DNA from: Aquilaria yunnanensis
Taxonomy: Eukaryota > Streptophyta > Magnoliopsida > Malvales > Thymelaeaceae
Assembly: GCA_039654915.1 (NCBI GenBank)
Contig: CM077594.1
Span: 14,383,001-14,447,000, forward strand
Reading direction: 5' to 3'
Length of the DNA stretch: 64,000 bases
In this document: one piece after another, positions 22,349-34,843 of the stretch
Layout: each line of letters begins with the position of its first letter
Numbering within the stretch: the stretch's first letter is position 1
The notes under the pieces: generated by a model
The model's input: the letters and a program-made list of their open reading frames with translations, nothing else
What the model was told of the DNA's origin: nothing
Database searches by the model: none
Translations under genes and position numbers: made by a program

Positions 22349-25300
22349 TCATCCAGAGCACACAACTTCAGTTGCAAGGCTTTTTGGTAAGCCAGGACAA
22401 GGATCACCAAGGTTAGCAGTGGAGACAGGAATCAAACATTCCTCCCGACCAACACAAGCCTGTCATGAAAACTCAAACATGTGAATGATGCAGCAGAACA
22501 ATGATCAGAGGGAAAGGGAAAGCACATGATCATTGGCTACCTTATGGACTATTGATCGAACGTCAGCGTGACAAACCCCGATACTGAATGCACCACAAGT
22601 TCCAATAGGAGATCCGAAACTGGCAAAGTTGATGGAAGTAATGTGCCATCCCCTTTCACATCTCAGTTGAGCTACCGGAGTCTGTGACGTGAAAGCTAAG
22701 TTTGGTTTCCAAGAATATGCTGGTGGAGGATCATTCTCGGATATAAACGTGCATATCTCTTGGCTGGTTCTTGCTGCCACTGAAATCTTTGTAGGGTCAC
22801 CACCAAGTTCTTCATGCAACACTAAAAGGTTCTCACCCGTATGCACCCAGGAGCGTGGAACATGATACCTGGGCAGTAAAATACCAAGTACCGGTGGAGT
22901 AACTTATGTGGACCCTTAAGGAAAACAAGAGACCAGAAAAGTTGCTGAAATTTCATCAAGTTTTCCAGAAGCTTAGTTGATCGGGTCAGCTGATCAATAA
23001 CAATGAAATCTTACAGTGTTTGAGTTGGCTGTCCACACTTTCTTTGACATTTTCTGTCATCATAGGATCCCCTGTAATCACAATGTTCAGTGCAACCTTT
23101 TGATGGGGAAACAGAGGCTGGCCAATATCGTCCTATGCTTTGTCCATTAACCCAGGCTTGACCCTTTCCCATGCTAGAGAGATCTAACGCTAAGGGAGAC
23201 CGGCCTTCTGGAGCAATAAAAGTAGTCTGCCAACAAGATATAGAATGGATTAGACAGAGAACCAAATGCAACACAACTTTCAGCAAGCAGGTTTAACTAT
23301 TGAAGGGATCACATCCAATCTTTCTGATTGAAATGCAGCAAAATTTTGACTAAATCCATAGCTTAGCAAAACTTAGGACCTCCTTTTTATGAGTTGATGA
23401 AATAAATAAACTCCATGGCCTTCAAGTTCACATAGCAGCACCAATATTTACTTACCTTGTACCATATTAGAGTTGTATTAATTGGTGGCAACGGTCCGTT
23501 TTCCCATAGTGAACTGTTTGCAAGACTGACATTATCCAGCCCAAGATATTCCCCTTTAAGTCCTACCTGAAGTAACATAAACATGTTTCTATTAGTTTAG
23601 CAAGTGCAAGGGAACAAATCAAATGCCAGGGAACAAATCGAGGTAGCATATTTGAATTAAATCGGTCAATTTTTGTCCTCTTTCTTGGAGGATGGGATTC
23701 GGCCAAGACAGCAAACAAGTGTTATCTGTTTGCTTCTAGGCAGCTATTTTCTATCTGAAACAAAATGAGTTATGATTCTACTCCACAAGCTCTAGATAGC
23801 ATGAGCTGTGTCTTTTGGTTTCAGACGGATTCATCAAGAGCTGTAGAATCCTTAATTTTTTATACAGCATGTCATATATGGAGAAGGATCTTCAGAAGTT
23901 CCATACTAATGCAAGACGAAGTCCCTCCACAATCTCCAAGAAGCTACCAACAAAATTGCAGCAATAACAGATAGAAGGTAGATATTCTAACCTGATATGT
24001 CCAATCATTAGAGGTAAGATCCTGCTTGTGCTTGCTTAAATGCACTAGATTAACAGAGAAGATTCCTGCCCCTTGAATGTCAAACCATGGCCCAAAATTC
24101 TAGAACACAGAGAAACAAAACATGTAAGGACTTTTGGAAACAATAACTCCAAAAATAAAATGACTCCACAAGAATAGGTGGCTGGTTTATCATAATTCTC
24201 TCAAGTTTGTCAATTTGGGCAGGGGCCAGGCTAGAGATGAATCTTCGCATAATTTCTTGTATATCGGAGTTTGATTTGTTAAATTGCAAGAACTGAAAAC
24301 AAATCTATCAAATTAATTGAGTTGTTATATCACAATATACCTGAAAATTTTAGTTCCTAGTAGCTCTTCATCATTCAAAGAAAGCCAGGCACAGTTAATG
24401 GAATTTCATAACTCCAAAATGCATAATCTAATGCTGTAGGTGGATTTGACTTACATTCAAACTTAGTCAAGCAAGCCACACAAAACGAATTTACAGGACA
24501 GCATGTCACTTTGAATTACCTGTACACCAAACATCATACTCAATATATCCAGTGAATTATTTCCTTCATTTAGAGAAATCATCTCATTGATTGAGAAGTT
24601 TGCAGAATCATGATTTCCATACCCAAAGCCTGCAAATCACCATGGTAATATACCAACAAAATTAGTCACATAAGAATTCAGTGGCTTGCCATGCAAAACT
24701 GAAATAGTGGGGATGGAAAATGTCCACATTGCGTTTGTAAAACGGTGTGAAATAGGTTTCAATAAGAGAACACGAGAAGACTGACAAAGTCAGGACAGAA
24801 TATAGTAGACAAGCATGTTTCTACAACATAGCTTGAAGTAAAAAAAAAAAACCTGGATTTATAGAATTTGACACAAGAAAGTTAAAACTTTCAGCTTATT
24901 TCCCATCCCCCGTTTGTTGGATCAGTCAGATCACAGTATGAAATTGTGAATTGCTTTAGAGAAAATTAACAATATCTCCGCTAGATAGAGTAAAATAATG
25001 CTTAGTTCTGAGCCTAGTCATACTGGAAGGGGGATTACTAGATTCCAATTCTAACAAGCAAACGGCCATAAATTTGGCCCAGGATGGAAGAAGGCTGGTA
25101 TTATTTTTTCATGGAAAGGTGTTGCAGCTGATGGTTTTTACATTATAGAAAGATAGCTCTTATCTAACCTAGTGACCATCTTTCTGCAAAAAAGTATTCT
25201 AAGTGCTGATAATGACCAAGGGCAAACTGTAGAAGTTCAACCTTTAGCACATTTAAAATCTGAAATCTCACAACAAAAATGGCACTTTAATCACCTGGAA

Positions 25301-28300
25301 TATTGTGGGGTGCTATTCCTGTCACAAATGTGGGTGCATATAGGGATGTTTTTATGGAAAAAAATACTCACCAACGATCCTTTTGTTGAGAAAAACAAGG
25401 GCAGCATGTCCCAGGCTATCAATATTCAGAAAAGCTTTAGCTGATCCAGGCATGTTAATGCTGCCAGAAAAATAATGCCAAAGCAAAAAGTGCGGTCAAT
25501 TTTGGCTACTGCATAGTCCACATATTCTGTTGGTAGTAGTGTTTGCAAGTCAATTACCAAAAATACTTCTACACCAATCCCCTCTCTGAAAATGAGAAAT
25601 TAACTACAAACACTTCCACATAATACTTAATAAATTTGAAGGTACCAGTAAGTTACATTATATATGACAAAGCAAAGGTTCAATGAAACCTTAGAAAGAT
25701 ACAGTGTGTTTTATTATGGAGCAACAACCTAAAACAGAATGACATACCTTATTGTATACCATAGGAAATCACTGGTGTCTTTTGTTGTATTAATCTGTTC
25801 TAATAAACCTGAAGCTGTAAAAGAACTGTTGCCCCAAATCCCTACTTCTTCCTTATACCAGCCCCATGATGATGACTTCAACATTAGTTTATCAACAGAA
25901 TTTGCATGAGTAGATGGATCAAAATCAACATGTCTTTGCGAAACCACCTTCAATTGAGAAAAACAACAAATGTAACAGCCCCGCACATGAACAGAACAAC
26001 CAAAACAGACAGATTATCATACAGGTGAGGGAAGAATAATACCTTGGCAGTGTTAAAAATTACATTCTTACAGTCTGGAAGGATGCTTACAGACCAAGCC
26101 GGAAGAAAGTACTCATTTCCCTTAAACGTGACATTCGCATCTTGACTGCTGTCATAGTTAGCGAGAAAGGCCGCACAATCTTTTGAAGACTTGTAGTAGA
26201 TATGAGCCTAAAAATTATTTGAAATGACAATGGAAAACATAGTTATCTGAAACATAATTAACTTCAGAGTTAATTAGGTACTTTGACATATTTAATAAGG
26301 TGCATAATTTCTCTCTGTCTCTCTCTCTCTTGATGAATTTAATGTTGATTCAGATATGTGTTGGGCCTCATTTCATTGCCCACTGCAAATTTTTAGAGCT
26401 ATAATCTTTTTAATCAAACTAATAAAATAATTTTATTTTCCATAATAAGATTGTGTCAGAAGCATTTTTCCAGTTCTTGTCTTTGGGTTGAGCACAATGA
26501 AGTACCTCTTGATTTTCACCAAGTTGCTTATGAGTTGGATCAGAACTGATCAAATATTCCTCACACTGCTTGATTGCCTTGTGCAAGTCACGAAGGTGGC
26601 CCCATTTTGGCTGCCTAATAAAACCTGTATTATTTAGTATCTCTCATCAGAGTAAACCCCCTAACAAACATGAGGAATAACATTCATACAAAGATGCAAC
26701 CTAGAGAACCTTATCTGATAAAAATTTTAGAGTCCAGCTGTTACCAAATACAAACACAATCTGGTCAAACAGAATCTTTTTAATTTGTTACAGTAGAGCA
26801 GAACCACTTGGAAACTAGTTCTAACAATAATTCTGTGTACTAAGTTAGACTAATGGTGATGCAGAATCAAGTAGTTTGTTCAAGTGAACTAATATATGAT
26901 TATCAGACCAGGGTGGATAGGAAAAACGCAATCATAAAACTAGCTTCCTTGCTTATTTTTCTCATGATATGGTGACTGATGTAGGGATATTTTTTCATGA
27001 GCGAGAAGGTAAAAAAAAAGGTCAAATTATCTGTTTCTTAAGGAACTAAGCATGAATGAGTAGACCAAAACAAGTGCGAAAGGCAACTCAATTCACCAGA
27101 CCAGATTAATGACACTGTTCTAGATGGAAAAGACTTCTTCATTTTTTATTTATGGATTTCAATACATTGAACATTGAAGGGTACCATATTCATCTATTGG
27201 AGCATCATAATCGTAGCTTGTTGCAACAAGAGGACCTCCCACTGTTCGTCCAAAGTTGGTTCCACCAAAGTACTGCAATGCAATTTTACCATGTGAACCA
27301 ACGTAAAAGGATGCAATAAAGGGATATTTACAGTTATGCAAAACATTTACTACAATGAGTATTGCTAAACTCATTGGGACTCACCATGTAGTAGTTTTGG
27401 AAAGTGCCACCAGTTTCAAAAAACCGTGCAACAGCAAAAGCAAGGTCCTCGACAGGTCTATAAGGGATTGGATATCCAAATGAGAGAAACCTGGATTATA
27501 AGAAGGATGATGTTCAACAATTGAGAACAACTAAAAGGTTATGCACCTTATACAAGAAGTTTAAGTGACAGAATTTCTCACCATCCAGTATAACATTCTG
27601 TCCAAATTTTTGGTTTTGATATTGAATTTGGTGTAAATTGATCACAGTAAAATCCATTGCATGTGTTTATCTGCAGATAGTACTTATTTATTAGACAGTG
27701 CATTATTCTGAAATTGTTGTATAGATCCAAAAAGCCTATGACATCCAAAAAGCTTTAAATCATTTTGGCCTTCTTTATTAGGAAGTTCAAAAAAAAGCTA
27801 TTTACAACATTTTAATCTCTGATTTTACTTTCGTTGAACTAGAGTATTTTCACATCAAATCTTACAATTGGATCAGGTGCATCTGTTTGCTGGCACATCA
27901 CCCAAGGTACTGTTGTATTAAGATTGAGTGCAGTTTTTGCTGCCCACTGGACGTACAATTTGCCAGAAGCCCCATAAGCCCATTCTACATTTCCATACTC
28001 ATTCTCAACCTGTTACAGGCATGCAAGACAGGGATCAATTGCATAGCTGCATCAAATTGCTAAATTTTTATTTAGGACTAACAGCTTCTACTGGAAGTAC
28101 AAATGCTTAGATGAGAAAATAGACTTTGATTGAATTTAGAAATAATAGGTAACGACAAACAAGTACGACAATGAAAAAGGTGTCAACTTCCTTAGCTTGT
28201 AGAACTTTGGCATAGAGATTAAGATTTTAGAATCAAATCCTAACTCCAAGGGTAGTCCATACTGAATGAAAAGTAAGGCTCATTCCTTTCAAAGTAATGA

Positions 28301-31300
28301 ACCCTTGCTGAACACTATACCCATTGTTTTCAGTTGGTATAAGAAGATCACCTGTGCAAGTATGATAGGTCCTCCTTGTGATGCAAAGAGATTCTCTTCC
28401 TTCATTAACCCAACAATTTTAGCTAGAAATCGACTCATTTCTTTCTGCAATAATAGGAAAGGCAGTTCACCAGTGCAGAATACTTAATGAAAATGCACAC
28501 CTAAATGCAAATAAACATTCAATTTTTAAGTACTAAAACTGGCAGGTCTATTCCAGCAGAAACTGCCTTCAAAATTCCTGTACCTTGAATGGTGCATTTT
28601 CTGTTCGAAATCGAATCCCAGGAATGAAGTGTAGCCACATCGGAAATCCCCTAAAAGAGAATAGAAAAAGGCTCAAGACTTATTTCCTGTAAGCCAGCCT
28701 GGGAAGTGCTTTGAGATTAAGCCACAAAGCATATGTTCATAAAGTAATGGTCCATAAAGTAATGGTCCTCATGGACAGTACACACACCCAAATACAAAAA
28801 TGTTCTAGTGGTCACCATTGATTCAAGGAGAAGAGAGAGAGAGAGAGAGAGAGAGGAAGAATTTAAGCCTGTTTCATGTCTCAGATTGACCAACCCATAA
28901 TTCCATTCAGCACAAGCATATGGCCCAATTCTCAAATGAACCAGAAGACCAGCTTCCTGCACCGTTTTCACAAATCTGACTAGGTCAAACCTGCCCTCGA
29001 AGAAGTACTGCCCAAGAGACAAAAACATCTTAGAGCAAATACCAAAGTAAAGCATGCAATGTCAGTTAAACCAACTCATACATGGTTCTGACAATTACTC
29101 ATGGTAAGGAGGTATGGCATGGCATGCACATATGAAATGCTTAATTTCCTTGTGCTAAGGCTAAATTATTTAGATGCTAGAATCAATCATGTTTAAACCT
29201 TATCCACTTTCCTACTTCTACAGTTCTATTCCAGTCCACATAATTGGTTACCAAATCTTGCCAAAGAGATTGCTTGTTAAACCCCTTAGGGAATTTAGTG
29301 ATTAATTTGATTGGTTTTAATCTAAAGTCTACTTGTGAAATAATTTTGGAATTGAAGGGGAAGCCTGGACATGAGAGTAAAAGGAGGACTTAATTGAAAG
29401 AAAGGAGAAAGCTAAAGACCGGAAGACTTGGGGGTTTAGGTTAGTTTCTTGTAAAGGTTGGGAGAGAAGTGTAATATGCAAGAAAACAGGAGGGGTCAGG
29501 CGGGATAAAACCCCACTCACTGCACCATGTTGTTGTGTTGTCGATGGGAGATTTAGCCTAGGAGAAAGACTTCTGATCCCTTTACTGAGATGGCTAGAAA
29601 GAACAGAGGGTAAACAAAGTTGGAAAACAAATTAAGAGAAGAATGAGGCACGATTAGACTTAAAGGGAGAAGGAAGAAAGGCTCAGCTTCAGATTTCAGG
29701 TTCTGATTCAATTCGAGAAGAATCAGGTGAGGGAACTTAGGACTTCTGGAACATTTATGCATTATACTATTGTTTCTGTGTGATTTTGGAGTGTTTGTGG
29801 AGGACTTTGTGATGCATGTTCAAGGACCTAGTGGACAGATATGAAAATCAGTGCAATTTGGGTGCTAAATGTTCCAGATTGTGAATAGAGTGTGCAACTT
29901 GATTCCTGATCAGAATCAAGTCAGTGATGTCTGGCAAGCATGTAAAACCTGGTTTTTCTAGAGCACAGTGACTGATCAGTTGCACAGTGAGGGTTTTAGA
30001 GCTCTGGTGAATTGTGCAAATGTGATTTATTTGCATTTTAATTAGCGAGTGCTTGCTGTTGTGTTAGTGCCTTAAGTTCTCTTACCCATCCTTTAGTTGA
30101 CCAATTTTTTCAGGGAAAGAGCAGAAGCAGTAGCTTTGTTAAGTGTTGTGGTTTTATATTTTGTGAAGTTAGGATGACTGCGCTCTTAGTTGTTGTGTAA
30201 TGCATTATTGGTCTGCAGGATATTTGAACTGAATTTTTGAGTTTTGTGGGTGTGGTGAAGCCTGTTGTGAAGTGCTAGTAGCTGATAAGGTAGTGGCACA
30301 GTTACCAGAACAATGACAGAGTTGCAATGAGCCTCTGACCATAATCAAGAGCGCTAGAATGGCTTCTCTGGTTTTTATAGCAGATTAGTCTGCAAAATAT
30401 GTCATATCTAATGTGTAATGTGTGTTTCGTGTGATTGTGTGTATCAAGTGTAATTGGAAAGTCTAACTAGAGACCATGTAAACGTGTGACTGTTCTCTAT
30501 GTGTTCCTGCAATGAGCACATAATTCAGTCCCCTTGAACTGGTAATGCTATGCTTGGCTTGCTTATAAACCTATGCTCTTGTATTTCTCAAGCTAGCTTG
30601 GTTTTATATGAATGCTTTAAATTGTTGACTGTACGTTTGACTTTTAGCTAGGTAGCTCAACTTGATCTGAAACTTTGTGAGCATAATCTTGTATTTATTT
30701 GTGATGTGTTGGTAAGTTTTTTCAGTAAAAGAAGATTTTTACAAGAGAAAATGCATTAGTTTCGTTCCCTGCAGAAATGTGTTCTTTGTGGAACCATTTG
30801 ACTTCAGCTTTGACTATTGACAGAGAAATTGTTTTGGACTTAAACTTGGTGGCAGTGTTACTGATCATATTTGGGTTCAGTTTGAAGTGATTTTGCAGCA
30901 AAAAGGCAGGTGCACTAAGGAAAACTCAGCACTCCAGTTGCTGCAGATTTTGGGGTTTGAGTGTGCAAATTGGTTTTGTGACCTGAGTTCCTGTTTTTAA
31001 ATCAATCAGCAAGTTTGTTTTGGTATTACGTTTAGGTTTGTAAGGCTTAGCAGTGCTAAGACAAGCTGGTGTTAATTTTCCTCTTCAAACCTGAACCACT
31101 AGTTTTATTTGCCCGCAGAAATTTATCAGATTTTGGTTTCAAAGGTCAAACTTTATTCCAAAGAAGTAGGATTTGTTTCTTTTGTTAAAATAGGATCTTT
31201 CCAGGTTTTGTGTCTTGCTGGTTGTGTTTTCTTGCTACAATAGTGAGAATGCCTATAAAAAAGATGGATTTCATAACTAAATTGCGTTGTGTTTTTGCTG

Positions 31301-32004
31301 CAGCTTTGGTGATTAAGAAACGAACTTTTGTTCGGTGGCCTGCACTTCTGTTTAAACTTAGTCAGCATGCAAAGGTTTGACTTGTTCAGAAACGCCAGTG
31401 CCAAATTACCTATTCAGACCTGAATTTGCAAGCAACTTCGGTTACAGAGAGAGTTGCACCAGTGTTAAGTCTGTATGTGTTTTTCTGTGGTGTGTGTTGC
31501 AAAATCACAGCTAAGGTGGGCTGTGACCTCTTGCAGGCAATAAGCACTGGTGCAGCAGTAGTGTTATACTCTGTAACAGACTTGAACAAAAAAATGAGCA
31601 TGGAAGCAAATCATAGAGCTAGATCATATTTACCTGTCCTCTGACTGGTTCGTGGTAGTTCCAAAACACATAAGTCTCAATCACGTCCAGTCCCCCTTCC
31701 TTTGACTTCCTGATAATGTCTGGCCAAACCTGAAACTCCACCAACCACATTACCACATCAGTCACGAAGCAACCCATCAAAAGAGAATTCTACAAATACC
31801 CATGTCGAGAACAAGCACAAAACCCACCTCTGGGACAGTTCTGGGGTAATGAAAGGAGCCTGAAAACAAAATCCTCCTCTTCCCATCAATGACTAGTGCT
31901 CTGTGATCATAAGTAACTGAAGTACATATGACCCTTGGGAAGAAATAAACCCCAAAAGCCAATGCAACAGCCAAAGCCAACACAGGAGGATTCTCCCTAC
32001 CCAT
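22349..32004 (-). CDS. BGAL: beta-galactosidase, GH35, with C-terminal SUEL lectin domain, 19 exons
   Basis: This enzyme removes terminal beta-D-galactose from cell-wall polysaccharides and glycoproteins in the apoplast. Exons: 32004-31828, 31729-31634, 29007-28895, 28650-28584, 28444-28352, 28009-27866, 27670-27582, 27490-27385, 27272-27185, 26624-26506, 26207-26043, 25947-25748, 25460-25372, 24629-24520, 24099-23992, 23566-23456, 23226-23015, 22868-22541, 22459-22349. All junctions are GT/AG and keep frame, giving 841 aa, normal for the family. Residues 1-28 form a signal peptide (hydrophobic 8-22). The catalytic domain spans about 30-335, with acid/base Glu186 in VENEYG and nucleophile Glu255 in IWTECYTGW. 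Beta-sandwich domains follow, then a Cys-rich SUEL lectin domain at about 762-840. Intron 2 is unusually long (2.6 kb). The subfamily is not settled; BGAL is the family symbol. Confidence 0.96.
29008..31633 (-). other. intron 2 of the beta-galactosidase gene
   Basis: This 2,626-bp intron is several times longer than the others. It includes T-rich transcribed-strand sequence and several chance ORFs, none with a known domain. No transposon ends or target duplications could be found by eye. Confidence 0.7.
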
Positions 32005-33550
32005 AAACGAAATCAGCGAAATTCAGAATACACAGAGAGAAAATTCAGTGCAGGATGGAACTAAACACACTAAACTTTCGCAGCTTAATTAATTGGTGTC
32101 ATTATCAGAAAAAGAAAATGAAGATGTTGGGTATTTTGTTTTCTTGCTTTTGTTGAGAACAATAATGTCGATTTAAAAATCAAAAGTTCCAGCACAGAAG
32201 ATACCTTTGACCATGAAAAGCCAAATCAAAGGTATTGAGATAGAAAGCAGAGCCAATGAGAGGAGTCAGCAAGTTGCTTTCCAAGAAAGAAGCGGACGAA
32301 CAAAACTACAAAATGAAGCGGACAAGCGGGAACTACCGTTTCTGGACTTCTGCAGCGGCAAAAAGAATGGCAGCACCCGTTAGATTGCAGGCCCAAATAC
32401 TCAATGGACCATCAAACTCATGTAACTAAGATAATTCAGTCCATAAACTTACTATTGCATGTTAGAATCACCCTTTAAATTTAAATTGACGTTTTGACAA
32501 TGAGAGTTTGGTACGATTTTGATGGTGCCTCAGAAAGAAAAACAAAGAAAAAAAACCCCTCTAGGTTCCTATGTGCTTGGTCATGATTTATCTTATGTTG
32601 TTGGTTGCACTTTGATCTATTATAAATTTTTGAAAGTTCTAAGTTTTAGTCACACTTTTTATGTCAATGATCATTATCCTTTTTCATTTAGGATGAAGGA
32701 TTTATTGATAAAGTTAAGGATAAAAGGAATTGATTGAAAATAAAGCATGGGCAAACTAGCAATTGATTTGTTCTTTTGATGATAGCCAACACAAAGAAAA
32801 ATGCGATCATGATAGGGTAATGAATGCATCCCGCACATCCATCATCTTATCATCCTATCACGTCAATAGTACCCTAATAAGAAACAGGTAACTGCACTAT
32901 ATAAATGTAATTGTACCAAGTTGCTGATTTTAAGGTGTCGATTTGCTTGACTCAAAATACAAGGGTTAACTTATCCGATTCCCAAATTTTGCGATCTAAA
33001 TAGGCACTTAGGCCTATTGTGTACTTGCAATAGTTCTCTTTGGGATTTTAAAACTTTGCGCTTAGATTTGAAAATTTATATTTAGTATCATACATTTTTT
33101 ATACTACCTCTGTTTAATATTATTTGAAACATTTCATTTTTTGACTTAAATTTATTTATATTATTATTTATTAGAAAAAATTAAAAAAAATACGTTTAGA
33201 AACTATAATTATTTATTTATCATTTATATATAAAGTTTTTTCATCTATACACTAAAATGTTAAAGATAAAAAAACATATATTAATTGTTGTCAATAATGA
33301 ACATTGTAATGAACTTGGGACAAGAGAGTATTAAATGGTGGTAATTTTTAAAATTTTAACTAAAATTATTCCAAAAATTATTTTTTGATAAATTAAATTA
33401 ATTTAAATTTAATTAATAGTTTATATCATGGTGGTTATGAATTTATTTATCAGTCTCTTACAAGTATCTTCGGTACATTTTGGTTGAAGCTACTTGCTTG
33501 ATGGAAATGAGTCTCTTTTTACCTGAAATAAATGAGAGCCAATTCATTTT
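32005..33550. other. 5' flank of beta-galactosidase and intergenic DNA
   Basis: The region contains the promoter and 5' UTR of the minus-strand gene, which I cannot delimit: no clear TATA box at a fixed distance is visible. From about 33050 the sequence turns strongly AT-rich. No coding sequence is recognised. Confidence 0.5.
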
Positions 33551-33674
33551 AGGGAAAATTACCAAAAATTTATAAGGTTTAGGCGAGCCTACACTTGTGT
33601 TCCCCTTTTTCAAATACCTACGTTTATCACTCTCAAAAGTTAAACACCTCAGGGGGGTTTTGATAATTTTCCCT
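33551..33674. mobile_element. small MITE with AGGGAAAATTA terminal inverted repeats
   Basis: The left end agggaaaattaccaaaa and the inverted right end agggaaaattatcaaaa match at 16 of 17 bases, 124 bp apart overall. No clear target duplication is seen, so the superfamily is open. Confidence 0.5.
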
Positions 33675-33676
33675 TT

Positions 33677-34010
33677 ATTTTAACTTAAGTCAACTTAACT
33701 CAAAATGACTTATTTTTATTTTTACATTTTTTTTTTACAGAAGCAATTTCATTTGAAAACTAATATTAAGCAGTTGTAATATAATTCATTTGCAAGTAAA
33801 TTTTTATGATGTTATTAAATTTTTATAAATTTGTTAATGCCTAAAAAAAATAAAAATACATAAAAATTTAATAAGATTATAAAAATTATATTTTAAATGG
33901 ATTATTACACCTACATAATATTAGCTTTCAAATGAAATTAGTTCTATGCAAAAAAAAATATGTAAAAATAAAAATAAATCATTTTGGATTAAATTGACTT
34001 AAGTTAAAAT
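33677..34010. repeat. large hairpin (fold-back) element, copy 1
   Basis: The left arm attttaacttaagtcaactt continues as an almost perfect inverted repeat of the right arm ending aattgacttaagttaaaat. The arms run for most of the 334 bp, with the centre near 33840. Sequence is AT-rich and non-coding. It looks like a fold-back MITE. Confidence 0.7.
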
Positions 34011-34387
34011 TTTGATTTGACTTAAGTCATTTTAATCTAAAAATGGCTTATTTTATTTTTATATCCTTTTTCTCAAAACCAATTTTATTTGAAATTCAAT
34101 ATTATGCAAATATAATAATTTATTTGAAAGAAAATTTTCATGAAGTTATTAAATTTGTATGAGTTTTTCTATTTTTGGGCATTGAAAAATAAAATTTTCT
34201 AGTTTTTTTATTTTTGGGCATTGAAAAGGAAGATTTTCTAAAAATTTAATAAGATTATAAAAATTATGATTTTAATTGATTATTAGACTTACATAATATT
34301 GGCTTTTAAATAAAATTGGTTCTAGAAAAAAATATGATGTAAAAATATCAATAAAGTATTTTAGATTAAGTTAACTTATGTTAAAAT
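34008..34387. repeat. large hairpin (fold-back) element, copy 2
   Basis: This second, diverged copy of the same hairpin is placed end to end with copy 1. It begins near attttgatttgacttaagtc and ends near taagttaacttatgttaaaat. Arms again pair over most of the length, with a central duplication around 34160-34230 (attttctagtttttttatttttgggcattgaaaa and a variant). Confidence 0.65.
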
Positions 34388-34737
34388 GGATTAGTTAGTC
34401 TCTTGTTACCCTATGAAATAAACACTCTCACCATTTTAAAATGGTTTATTTTTTCTAATACTTCGACAACTCTAATTTTATCCGATTAAAGTTGTATGTT
34501 TTTTTTTTTTAAATTTTCCAAACAGTATTAAAACAATTAATTGTGGCTTGCACACACTGTATAGATTCTAAAATGACAAAATGTCACATATCCCATGTGA
34601 GAATTATGTACTATTCTAAGTTAGATTCAAGTTATAGAACTAATACACCCAATAATTATTCTTTTTTTCCTGAAAAACGACAAGTATTAGCTGATTTGTA
34701 GTGCGAAATAAGTCATTAACTGATTCTAAGCTCTGGT

Positions 34738-34815
34738 CACTACAAGAAAAATATCAAAGTTAAGAGGCAAATCGTTTGGAATTAAAATGGCTTAAGTAAT
34801 TGGTCTTTTTCCTAT
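34738..34815. mobile_element. second CACTA-type terminus next to the main CACTA element
   Basis: The sequence CACTACAAGAAAAATATC is a typical plant CACTA end. It lies 81 bp before the start of the 34819 element, and its own other end was not found. It may be the remnant of an older CACTA element that the younger one entered. Confidence 0.4.
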
Positions 34816-34843
34816 TGTCACTACTAGAAAAAATGGAATTAGC

